A DNA stretch of 64,000 nucleotides from Favolaschia claudopus (Eukaryota > Basidiomycota > Agaricomycetes > Agaricales > Mycenaceae). Every line of letters starts with the position of its first letter. The first letter of the stretch is position 1. The DNA is taken from the NCBI GenBank assembly GCA_037176885.1, contig JAWWNJ010000025.1:806001-870000 (forward strand), in the 5' to 3' direction. Made by a program: the position numbers and the translations under genes. The notes under the pieces are model-generated. The model worked only from the letters and a program-made list of their open reading frames with translations. It had not been told where the DNA came from and made no database searches. This document shows, piece after piece, positions 11,451 through 24,663 of this stretch.

Positions 11451-12730
11451 ATGCTCCCTGACCTATTGCACCACATCGACCCAATCGATAAAATACCCGA
11501 CTTCGAAGACTTTCCCCCATTCCGCGGGCTGGACGTGAAGTACGCCATCTACGTTCCACTTCGGCTGTGAAATATACCTTTGGACAGGACCCCCAACCTC
11601 ATCGATGTTTTGATTGAAGACTTCTCAAGCAGCGGCCAAGACTATCTATGGCGAATGTTCATCGACAGTATATTCTGTCGTGCCATGGCATTTTCGCGGA
11701 ATCGCGTCGAGCCCTCCTTTCGCGAATACGCTACGGTCCGTATTTTCTTATTGCGGCAATCAGCTTATCTATAAATCATTCCTTCCCTCCAGCAAGGCTG
11801 GGTATTCTCTTGGGAGTTCCTGCGCTACATCGCCCTCCAAGCCGCCATCGCTCCCGACATTCCAACTGTGGCAGAACAGGCGCTGCGTGTCGCCGAACAA
11901 AACCTCGCCGTCCGTAACCGCAAAGTCCTCATCAGCGATTACCTCGACGTCCCCGGACCAACTTTATACAAAGCAAAACCTCATGCGACGGTTTCGAGCT
12001 ACATATCCTTCCTCAAGGAGGAGGTCTGTCGTCCAGATCAGTCGGAGAAGGGTGATACCTTCTTTGATATGCATGTATTAGCTATTCCGAGCATTGTGGT
12101 CAGTTCTCAAGATCCTCAGCTCTGTTGCTAGAAATGACGATCTGACGCGACGACTATTAGGGTCACCACTTGATCGCCAAAAAACTCTTGAAAATGTCAG
12201 CAGTCGGAAGACGCCCGCTAAGTACGAACCGTAAATCACAACACCAAGGCTCCCCCACACTGACGCTTTGATACAGATAAAGCTTTCAAGAAGATATACA
12301 TCGACACCCACATCTCGAACGTCTGTACAAACCACCTCTACAGTAAGTCTATTCCAACCAGAAACGTATCCTATCTCATTTCTTCCAAGGTTATTTCGAA
12401 CGAAACTCCAGCAAATATGTCACCGCTCATCCCATGAGACTCGCGACCTGGACACGTGTCTTCCGCACCGCCCTCGAACTGGAGATCAAACTGTTCATGA
12501 CATATCCCTTTCCCCCGATCCTTTTCGAGATGCTCTGCGACTTCGCCAATGAATCAGAGTGCACCCATCCGCTGTGCCCTCGACACACTGCGCTTACGGA
12601 TGTCACTATGGATTCCGTGACGAGCGACTTGGGTGCTTTGGGGGGAAGACGAACGAGTGGGCCGAAGTTCAAGGATTCTATCTCCTCCGACCTGAGTGAG
12701 CGGTTGACTACATCTCTATCTCTGGCGTAG
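11451..12730 (+). CDS. TenA/heme-oxygenase-fold protein, copy 2
   Basis: Lies about 350 bp downstream of copy 1 on the same strand and is clearly paralogous to it. YLWRMFIDSIFCRAMAFSRN corresponds to DLWFQYMYNRFCWTMAVSKE. FREYATQGWVFSWEFLRYIA corresponds to FKDYCEQDYAAIWAYVRHMA. VLAIPSIVGHHLIAKKLLKM corresponds to VVMTPCIFGYPNICKLL. IYIDTHISNVCTNHLYSYFE aligns with VWIDPNDTDHFVKQIRAYFD. Introns fall at equivalent places. The QDY triad of copy 1 is lost here, so any shared catalytic activity is doubtful. The ATG at 11451 is the first in frame with the downstream exons, but an upstream exon cannot be excluded. The C-terminus (about 60 residues) is Ser/Thr-rich and not alignable. Function unknown. 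Confidence 0.55.
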
Positions 12731-13194
12731 ATCAAGTATACGTTCTCGTACTTGTCCATTAGAGCACGATCCTTCAATGAAATACTTTGTCCCCCTTCCA
12801 GCCGTAAGTATCAATTGATTTGACTCTTGAGCCTGGAACGTTAAGTCTACGAGACAATATCAGATTTTCTAATTTCCGGTATCGGTACCATGCAAGTGAC
12901 CCAAAATTGTTTTAACAACAAGCTATGTAAGATACACTAAACCTCAAACGGCGGACCAATGCACCACCAACTCAAACCTATCATACACGTACTTACTACT
13001 GCTGCACTCTCTCTAAAAAGCGTCTAAAAACATATGTTACTTTAATGTTACTACGGTCATGTGTGTATGGGGATGCACGATGGGAGCAGGGTCCTTCGAG
13101 TGTGTGCGTGCGTAAAACCCATCAAGCGAAGAAGAGAAACTAGACCAGCAACATGGTCAAGGCAATGCAAATATCACGGTGAATGGAGGTCGAA
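12731..13194. other. Intergenic between convergent genes
   Basis: 3' flanks of the second TenA-like gene and of the DGAT2-type gene. No gene or repeat was recognised. Confidence 0.5.
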
Positions 13195-14816
13195 TCAAGC
13201 GATGATACTGAGTTCCCGCCGACGTGCTTTGGCAAAGACATCCTTGTACGTGTTCCATATTCTGCCCCGATTTATCAGACGCCAAAAAGTTGGGATTGAG
13301 AGACGGAGACACATACCGCTCGAGCTCTTCGATGTACAATTTTTGGATCCTCATCACCTCTTCTAAGCTAGGATTTTCTGTTTGTGTGACATGTATCGGG
13401 CGCCCAACTATTCGCGGTCAATTATCCTCCTGCAATGTTAGAAAGAAATCGACACGCACTGACTGCGACAATTTGGCGCCGATATGGCATCAGCCCCAGA
13501 TTGTCTGTAAGACGCGAGTCAATCGAGATATACGCCTTAAACAAGATAATCACGAAGCCGACGCACAGTTCAGCAGACCCCGACCATGGAAGAGCGGTAG
13601 AGTAAAGCCAAAAACAGATTTGAACTTTTCTTGCACCTTGAATACCGTCGTTCCGCGTTCGTTTGGCATTTGCTCGTAAATCTGCGTCGAAAAGCTGTTA
13701 ACTTAAGGCATCGTAAAAAGAAGGAATTTCACGCACGTCATTTTCGCCAAAAGAAAACACAGGGACCAAATCAGCCCCATGTCGGATAGCTAGTTTGATG
13801 AATCCCAATCTACGCGTCAATGTCAGACCACGGAAAAGACCATATAGATTCATTCCAAACACACCGCTTCCTCAGCGTCAAGTCTGCAGTCCCAGGCTGC
13901 GCGTTCAAACTCTCTGCAGCGCCGCCTACGACAATCGTGATCGCAGACCCCCGCCCGCGCTTCAAAATATTAGAGCATGACTTCTTGCTCACGCTACATA
14001 TCCCCATCGCAAGAATGACGTCGCGGTAGAATGGAATCTTGAAGTTGCTCGTGAGGGTAAGGAGGTGGGGCTTGATGCCAGGAAAGGCTTTAGAGAAGCC
14101 CGTTGCTGAGACGGTCATTAAGCATTCATTCGTGGTCGGACGCAGAGGCTTGAAAACAATGTTCTCACCTTCAGTCGCGAATGTGGCTACTGCACCCCTA
14201 TGTCGCATAAATGATGCATGAGCGAATGGAGAATAAATAGGACGCACATCCCGATGATGCCTGCATGCAGTCGGTGAACATGGTTTCAGCGGGGAAAAGA
14301 CGGGTTGCGCACCATGCGGATGATACCCAAACAAGTACGGTCTATCCGCCGGCAAATCCGCCTCCTGTTCAATCCTCATGAGCAACCATCCTCAAGCCAC
14401 ACAAAACGAGAATCGCCTTCAGAAATCTGTATGTATGATGTCAAAAAATTAGCTCTCCAGCATTCAGCCCTTCGATAAACGCACGAAGCAGGATAATAGT
14501 CCGCAAAATACGTCCAAAACTTGATTGAACGGAACCACGGACTAGTCCGTCCACCATGCTCAGGACTCCTGTCGATCCAAATTGCCCAAATTTGATACAT
14601 AGCGAGGAAGGGCCATAGTGGCGGATAGGAACTGCAGTAGCAGCATGAGCGATCATCCAAACGCTGAACGAAGCAAGAACTGCCTGACCAAAGAAGGAGA
14701 AACGCCACCGTCGCGACTACGATACCAACCGACCAAAGTGCTACTGCGAGCATTTGAAAGCGCCGCTTTCGAGGAACACGAGCGGGGACGAAACTGCGAC
14801 AATCATGGGTGCTCAA
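13195..14816 (-). CDS. Diacylglycerol O-acyltransferase, DGAT2 type
   Basis: Membrane acyltransferase of the endoplasmic reticulum and lipid droplets that makes triacylglycerol from diacylglycerol and acyl-CoA. After an N-terminal basic stretch (RVPRKRRFQ) there is a hydrophobic hairpin ([20 protein letters not shown], then [14 protein letters not shown]) interrupted by a 55-bp intron. Family landmarks follow: [28 protein letters not shown] and YLFGYHPHG, the HPHG catalytic motif. Further on come [52 protein letters not shown] and the C-terminal [11 protein letters not shown]. The frames are joined by several short introns. The stop is at 13195-13197 after RRRELSIIA. Nothing suggests inactivation. 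Distinguishing DGAT2 from related mono- or wax-acyltransferases would need a tree. Confidence 0.9.
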
Positions 14817-15225
14817 GAGAAAGAAACGCTAGGGGCAAGGCAAACGAACTCGATGTTTGCTTGCAAGGCGGTTGCGACTGGCACTAGCGGCGTTGTGGTG
14901 AGCCTAGAGAGTCTGTCCCTCAGGGAGTTTGCCGACAGCGTCCGCGAGGCATTGGATAGGCGTCTGAGAGACATGGTGGTGGAGGGGGAGAAGAGAGACG
15001 CGCTTGACGCGTGCAATCCACTGAGACTGTGAAATGCAATGCGATTGAATTACCGGTTATTGATGCGATGGAAGCCTCCGCCAGAATAGGTCAACGTCAA
15101 TCATCGATTGCAAAAACAAAATTATTCAGACTACGATATTTCGAACACAACAATGGAATTCTATCATGCATTCAGGCGGCGCGGTACAGTAGACGAGTGT
15201 ATAGGTGATGGGCATTTTTGTGTTT
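14817..15225. other. Intergenic upstream of the DGAT2-type gene
   Basis: Holds the promoter of the DGAT2-type gene and the 3' flank of CDC48, both on the minus strand. An open frame on the plus strand (14754-15032) mirrors the complementary strand and has no domain. Confidence 0.5.
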
Positions 15226-18163
<2,938 letters not shown>

Positions 18164-18378
18164 TGTGAATGAGAAGATGAGAGTTTTGGGAAAGAAATAG
18201 AGACGCGTAAGTCCCGTCACAAATAGTCACGAACACGTGTTCCCCCTCTCAAAACCTTCCTTCAAGTTCGCAGTCATTCTCCGCGTCTGACTCGGCTTAC
18301 AATGCTTTTCAACGTTTCAAATCCTGAATCATAGCATTCATATCGTACAGCGGGCCCGAAATTACAGTTTTCCTTCTG

Positions 18379-19300
18379 CTACATCTCCTCGTCCAAGTCA
18401 ATTTCCTCCACAGGATAATCCCCAACCTTGACCTTTTCCGGACGAACGAAAACACCATAATTCGGTCGGCAAGAGAAGTAGCGTTCGCCTTTGATGCTGC
18501 ACATACGCGTCGGCGACATTCAACGCGAGAAAAACACCGACTTACGAGCCGTCGTTCTTGCCCATGGGTTCGTCGTATTCGACCCCGACCCAAACTCCTT
18601 CGCCAGTTCCGAAACTTGTCGTGCCAACAAAACGTACCGTGCCCCGCTTACTCAAGCCGGGTTCGGCTGACTCTACCTCACATCGAGAGCCAACATCGAT
18701 ATTGACCTCAACTTGAGTTTTCTCAGTCTCGTCCTTTGGCGCAAACCGGCCCACTTTATGCCTTTGCTTATATGCAAGGACAGTATCTGGTTTTCCGTGA
18801 ATTGTTCCGCGTGATGGTCCACGGGACGCGTAAAATAAACGCACCTGTTCGTTTTGCGTACTCCTCTTCGCTAATCTCGAATTTATCCACTTGCGTTACG
18901 TCGGTCAATTGCCCCGTCAGGGATGTGGAAGGATTCGTGTCCTCTACCTAGTATCAGATCTGTTATAACATCGATCGACCACGACGAACGGCTCATATAC
19001 CTGTAAAACATGCCAATCACGCAGACCATAGAATCCCAATGGTCTTGAATCTTCAGACAGAGTCGCTACAAGGCTGCGATCCTCCAGGGATGTACGAATA
19101 GAGATCGCCTGGTTCGCGACTGGAACACCGGTGATGAGCTCGAGTTTGTTCTGGATGAGCCGAGCAGATCCTCAGTGCCGTCGCTGGAAAGCAACAAGAC
19201 TCATGGCGACCTTGAGCTGTTCCACAGTTATATGTGGGTCGATCCGCCTTTCAGACTGCGTGTCGAGGGACACGACGAAAACATTTATGGTTCCCGACAT
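18379..19300 (-). CDS. ALF1: Tubulin-folding cofactor B (CAP-Gly protein)
   Basis: Chaperone that, with cofactor E, handles alpha-tubulin during heterodimer assembly. The start at 19300 gives [19 protein letters not shown], the opening of an N-terminal ubiquitin-like domain. Later exons give [12 protein letters not shown] and [18 protein letters not shown], typical of the family. The CAP-Gly domain has [40 protein letters not shown] and [20 protein letters not shown], including the GKNDG groove residues. The protein ends [10 protein letters not shown], close to the acidic C-terminus that contacts cofactor E. About 215 bp separate its stop from the CDC48 start; both genes are on the minus strand and are independent units. 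The symbol follows the yeast ortholog ALF1. Confidence 0.9.
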
Positions 19301-19930
19301 GGTGTAAGTTGTGCGTAGGAGAGTTCAAGTTTGCCATCACTTTCCCACATTTCCTCTTCGAACTTGACCACCATGATCCCCGAGAATATTTTGAAAGGCT
19401 GCCTCGTCTCACTGCGTACAAAAATTCCCAGCCTATCGTGCGGCTCTCCATGGTCCTTTATCAATCTAACAAGACACGGAAATTCATGTCACCATTGTTT
19501 CCATTAGAACACCGCAACTCGCTCAGCTCAAGAATTTGAAGTTCAAAGAAGTTGGATTGAACTTGATTATCGACTGTATCAACATGTACAGCCTGTACAC
19601 TGACTCGCTTGACCGCCGCATATTCTGTAGTCCACCCTCAACTTGACTTGGGTTTGTGGGCGCGATGCGAGTGTGTTCACACTCTGCCTTTGGGGATTCA
19701 GCAATGCTATGGTACATATTTCTCTTCTGGCGCAAGTGATAACTCTCAATCCAATCCCATTGCCTAACCGATCTGCGCTCGTTTCCGTTCAACCAATACC
19801 AACCGCGGCATCGGCGCACTTCTTGTCACCACGATCGCAACACACAGAGCTCTAAACCCAGCAAGCAATCCTAAACCACAACCCAGCTCCCCGTCAGTAG
19901 CTCTCTCGAGAAACTCTGAACTGAATCCAC
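19301..19930. other. Intergenic, no gene recognised
   Basis: Upstream of the cofactor B gene and downstream of the small secreted protein gene. Open frames here are short and lack domains. No repeat was noticed. Confidence 0.5.
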
Positions 19931-20259
19931 TCACGCATCAGAAGGCACATTCTGATCGGGCGTCTTGATGCACATCCCCGCCCCCGCCTTCACAACCGCA
20001 TCGTACAAATCACGCTGGTTGGGATCGATGCCAATCTGCTCTGCAATCTCCCTCAAATATCCGTCCCAAATCTCAATATTGTTCTCAAGCAAGTTGCCCC
20101 CGCAGGCTGGATCACTGCATTTCAGGATATCGCGAGTGCTCTGCTTCATAATCAGCTCGAGTACGGCTGAGTATTGGGAGAGACGAGACGTACGAGCGGT
20201 GTTGCCAGCGCTGAGACGATGGACACTAGGAAGATGGTGAGGTTGAGGAGTTTGACCAT
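19931..20259 (-). CDS. Small secreted protein
   Basis: Two exons with a likely 50-bp intron encode about 90 residues. Exon one gives MVKLLNLTIFLVSIVSALAT, a good signal peptide with predicted cleavage after SALA. The mature part begins near QSTRDILKCSDPACGGNLLE. It is acidic, contains three visible cysteines (KCSD, ACGG, MCIK) and ends QNVPSDA. A TATAAG element lies about 50 nt upstream. No family was recognised. Size and secretion fit the effector-like or surface-active small secreted proteins common in Agaricomycetes, but an odd cysteine number argues against a simple paired-disulfide fold. An alternative splice acceptor inside exon two would give a 27-bp intron, which is implausibly short. 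Confidence 0.65.
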
Positions 20260-20866
20260 GGTGAGAGGTTAGAACAGAAATCGCAATATTGGTGGTCTCA
20301 GTCTCTCTTATATGGGTGATTCGTCAATACTCTTTAGCTGCAAGTTTCACAGCGTCGTCATCCTCTTCCGCTCGAAGCCCGTCATTCACCGCGGAATGTT
20401 GTCTGTCTCAGACTGCGCCTTCTTCGTATGGTTCAGGCTGATAACCGAGGTGGAGAATTCGAAAGACTCTTGGCCACGAGCACGACCAACATCATTGGAA
20501 GTCTGCTTTCAATACAGTCCCAGTATTCTGTAGTGTTGCAGCCACCTGGAGCTTTCCAAAGATGCGGAATTTCAGACAGATTCTTCGGGCCACCTCGGGC
20601 CACTCCCGCTTTTCGAATCTCCGGAAGCATGAGACCATGAGGGGTGCTGCTCTATTGATTCACTGACGTCGTCTCATCATTGAGCGAACAAAGTTTCGCA
20701 GTCGTTCCGACTCGCCTTGACTCCGATAAAGAAAAGAATGTGTCTTATTGAATTATTCGCGACTGTGTACATTAAGTGTGTAAACTAGCCCAATACTAAA
20801 GAAAGCAAAGATGTATGTACGCGTGTCTGTCGTAAAAAGTCTTTTTTATACCTCGCCAGCAAAATC
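20260..20866. other. Intergenic, no gene recognised
   Basis: Promoter side of the small secreted protein gene and 3' flank of the GH5 gene. No conserved frame and no repeat were seen. Confidence 0.5.
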
Positions 20867-23149
20867 TCAAGCACTCGTCGACGACGACGGCGTAGCCGCA
20901 ACAGCGCTTGAAACCTCCGCAGACGACGGTTCCGCCGACACCGTGGTAGTGGTCGAAGCCGGTACATCGGAGGCGGAACTCGAAGCCGGCGCAGACGTCG
21001 TGGATGACTCCGGAGGTGCGCTCGAAGACGCGGGCCCAATATAAGGGTCACAGACATTCGGGTTGAAGTACTTCGACGGATCCTTCGTGAGGAGTCCGTT
21101 GCGGACGCCGTCGAGGTAAGACCTTTATGGGGATTAATCTGGATTCGTATCTAAAAGTACAGCGAGCTCATACCATTCACGCGACAAATCACCCGCAAGT
21201 TCGGATTTCTCGATCTTGAAGTTCCAGAACTGTTGTTTGTTTGATGTGAGTATATTGCGAGCAAATGGGAGCGAGAAAGAAAACACGCACAATCCAACCA
21301 GCACCCTTGCTATAAGCCATCTTCTGCGCATCACCCCACATCCTCAAAAAGTCATCTGTGGTGTTGAATTGAACCGGCAGACCCCATTCTACGTTCAAAA
21401 GCAGTGAGACTAGTGTCATAGTAGAAATCAGTCAGCGTACCTCCAAACCAGAGAGGACTGTTGCCTAGGGCCGCGTCGTTCTGCACGCGATCCAGATCTA
21501 CGAGAGGATCAACATATTGTCGATCTTGGAGATGGAAAGCAAGTGAGCTAACTGCAAATGTGCCGCATGTAGGCTTCGGGGTTGGCATCCGCGACACCCT
21601 TCGCAACGTTAGCAATAAAGTACAGGTCAGTTTGAGTAAAACTCACTCCGAACCTGCCAACGAAAGCGAGGTCAGTAAGTCGCCATACAAGACTCGGAAA
21701 GAACACTTACACATAGTACAAGTGGTTATCATACCCCTGCGGCCCAATAGCCGCATCCGCCGGGTTCGCAGGATCGTTATACTGCCAGTTAACATCCATG
21801 AAATTCGTCACAAGCTGCGTCCTCTTCTTCGACAGCCCAACAACACCAAGCTGCAACAAAATCGGGAACGCCTCAAGCAACGCAGCGCGAATCTCAGCGG
21901 TGAAAATAGGCTGATTGATTTGCGGCAACATCGCAGTGAAGTTGCCGTTGTTCGGAGCCGGGGTGGAGCCAAGTCCGGGGGTGGGCACACCCAAGAGGAA
22001 TTCGGTCGCGCGGATGACTTTGACGAAGTTTTTCTGGAAGTCGCCGTAGCCTGGAGTTTGGGTGGCATCCATGATGGGCTCGTTGACTGCCTCGATGGAA
22101 ACGACGTTGGCGAAAGCGGGGTCGACATGTGAGAGAACAGTCATGATAGAGGTCCAAACTAAAGCCCGGTGGTAGTTGTAGTCGGTCTGAGAGACATTTG
22201 AGCTGTATTTTAAACGGGAAAGTTTCGCATGAACATACGTAAAATTGAGGGGAGCTGGTGCATCTGGTACGAAATAAATCTGTCAGTAAGTGGGATAATT
22301 GTGATGTTGTAAAATGGACAAACCTCCCAGAGAATTGCTGGTTGACAGCAGCGACACCTGCAGATTCATCGGCCTCAACTTAACTGGTCAAGGAAGTCAG
22401 GATACGGACCTGGAAGAGCATGGTGATCAAGTATGGCGACGATACCGGCCTTATTGAGTTGTTGAAGGCCACGGCGCTGGATTCAAAGTAAGCATACAGC
22501 CCGCAAGAGGCAACCAACCTGAACGCAGTTCTCACAAGATGTTTCAATCCACCACGGGGATAGAATTCGGTGCGGCGGTCAACCAAGGCTTCGATGATCC
22601 AATATCCAAGCTGCGAATCATGAGAATCGAGAAATCCGATTGACTGGGAAATCACTCACTGGGATGCGAACAGTGTTGATTCCAGCATCGACGAGGGCAT
22701 CTACGTCGGCTTGGTTGAACCAAGTCGTCCTAGAGTTACTAATGAGCAAGCAAATCATAAAACCCATGGACTAATCCGACCAATGACCATCAAAAATTTT
22801 GTCTACGGTTTGAGGATACGCCTGGGCGAAGGCACTACCAGACGGTGAGACCATAGTCAGAAGGAAAAAGAGAGAGAAAGTGGCGCACAATTCAGTAGCG
22901 ATGCAAGTCGAGCAATCGTTGCAATGCTGGCCACCCATATCTTGCCATTCTTGGGGTAACATCCATGCCTCTAAGACCAACCTTGATGCAGGCGGCGCGT
23001 GAGGAAAAGCGCGTCGTTTGACAGAATATAACGCACCAAGAGCCCAGATTGACACCATGGATTTTTTTGGGGAGTCCAGCACTGAGGACAGCAGGGGTAA
23101 AGACCGACAATAAAGGAATGAGCTGGGAAAAGACTGTCGTAGCACGCAT
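20867..23149 (-). CDS. Secreted glycoside hydrolase family 5 enzyme, copy 1
   Basis: Secreted GH5 protein, probably a beta-glucanase of the exo-1,3-glucanase-like branch. The start at 23149 gives MRATTVFSQLIPLLSVFTPA, a signal peptide ending around AVLSAG, and TATATAA lies about 53 nt upstream. Then come KIHGVNLGSW, WMLPQEWQDMGG with a CNDCSTC cluster, the exon specifying AGINTVRIP, and LGYWIIEALVDRRTEF. The general acid is in SIEAVNEPIMDATQTPGYGD; the later segment GPQGYDNHLYYV fits the strand before the nucleophile, and SPLWFGEWGLPVQF supplies the nucleophile Glu. GAGWIFWNFKIEKS closes the barrel. A Ser/Thr/Ala-rich tail of about 50 residues follows (SSAPPESSTT and similar) and is absent from the paralog at 46053. 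About ten short introns are present. Substrate is inferred from the family only. Confidence 0.88.
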
Positions 23150-24372
23150 GGTGCAAAAAGTGGAGGGAGATGGAGGGAAACTGAAATGGCGGTCTGACGC
23201 GTTATATAGAGCGACCACCCAGTTCAAATGGTTACGAGTTTCACATGTGGATGCAGTATACTTGAAAATCGGCGAGGTTGTGATCTTCTCATGTTGACCA
23301 TGTTGACCAATTCAATTGAGGCTTCTAGCTCATCTTCGAGGTGAAGGAAAACGTTGTTAGGCAACCGGTGGGTCCCATATTACTGTGCCCACTTTCGAAC
23401 ACACAATAACACCGTCAACGCCGTCAAACTGCCTGTTTGAAGAGAAAGAGAGAGAGAGCTCGTTGACGAGAGCGGAAACAGTTCCGAAACACCATCGAAA
23501 TTACGGCAGCGACGGATGATCACCGTGTCAATCCGTGAGCGTGGCCAAAGCGTGGTAGCGAGAGTCGTGAGAGTTGGTCGCGACTCGGCGTCCAACGGCC
23601 ATTCCCGTTAAGTATGCGCCTTGCAAGGCTTGGACTTCCGCGATGGTAGCCTGCCTCTTGCTCTCGTGTAGCACGCTTCAGGGCTTATCATCGGAACAGT
23701 GAATCTTCTCGGAGTCTCTCGGCAGCCCAGCGAACTGGGCCCAAAGCGCAACTCAAGCAACAAACTTCTCAGAGTTATCATTGCGAAAACGCCGAACACA
23801 ACTCGGGTATCCTTGAACAGAATCTGCCAAGCCTGTGAATCCGCCGAGGTACTATGCAAGTGGATAAGGTCGATTGAGGGTGCGCGTGTATCCACGCGTC
23901 GTACTTGGAGGATAGGCTGCGAGCGGGCTCTGGTTCGAGGAAGAGCGGAAGAAAGGAAGCGTAAGGACTCAAGCACTTTGAAGGATGAGATTCATGAGAA
24001 ACGCGGAGGGTGGGCGACTCGGAAGAAGAAAGCGCGCAGGATTGGAGATGATGGTCCTCGATGTGAACGAGCAAGAGTAACGAGTCACGCCATTTCGCGC
24101 CGTTTTCTAGCTTATCCTCCGACAACTTTCAGCCGTTCGGGCCCCGCGTCAATGCGTTAACCTCAAGCTTGTCTCGGAATACCTATTCGAAAGGATCGAC
24201 AATTGACAAAAACAAAAAGAGCGTATGTATGTAAGTTACGGCCGTCTACTTTACACCTGGCCAGGTTTTATATTCTAAAATGATGCGGGGGGTATGAGAT
24301 ATGTAAGGCTACAGTTCGTCGTCGAGTAAATGAAATGCGAAAACAAAAACAGCTATGGATCCAAGAAGAAAT
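23150..24372. other. Intergenic, no gene recognised
   Basis: Upstream region of GH5 copy 1 and 3' flank of the Pls-like gene. Overlapping arginine/lysine-rich frames on both strands near 23700-24160 look like antisense shadows with no domain. A short direct repeat (TGTTGACCA twice) sits near 23293. Confidence 0.5.
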
Positions 24373-24663
24373 TCAGAGCGCGAAGGAAGGGTAAATCCGG
24401 GTCAGATCTCGAGAATGGAGCCGTGCCATGCATACAGGACATTGATTGTGTGTCGAGAGGACGTCACGGATACAACTATGCGCCTGTCAGAAATAGTTTT
24501 TAGAAAGAAAGTAAACACGCACGATTTGCAGAAAATGTGTCCACAGCTGGTGGAGGTCATGTCTTTTGGGAAAGCACGGCACATCGGACAAATGAACCCA
24601 GACGGCTCGTCCTTGTATTTTGGTTCCCAGTTACCATCAACCGGTTTTGCTGGCCATCCAGAG
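24373..24663 (-). other. C-terminal RING finger of the Pls-like protein
   Basis: FICPMCRAF, then [13 protein letters not shown], then (after an intron) [18 protein letters not shown] give the C3HC4 ligand order C-C-C-H-C-C-C-C. The donor in AAATC|GTGCGT and the acceptor in GCGCATAG|TTGT restore the fourth ligand cysteine. It is in frame with the last beta-helix module with no intervening stop. It could act as a ubiquitin ligase on the synthetase or its neighbours, or the two could be separate genes with a misread boundary. Confidence 0.7.

Noticed and set aside
7158..12730. A psilocybin-type or tryptamine gene cluster around the PsiD-like gene
   Set aside because: No cytochrome P450, kinase, methyltransferase or transporter is found nearby; the neighbours are a STAND protein and TenA-fold genes.
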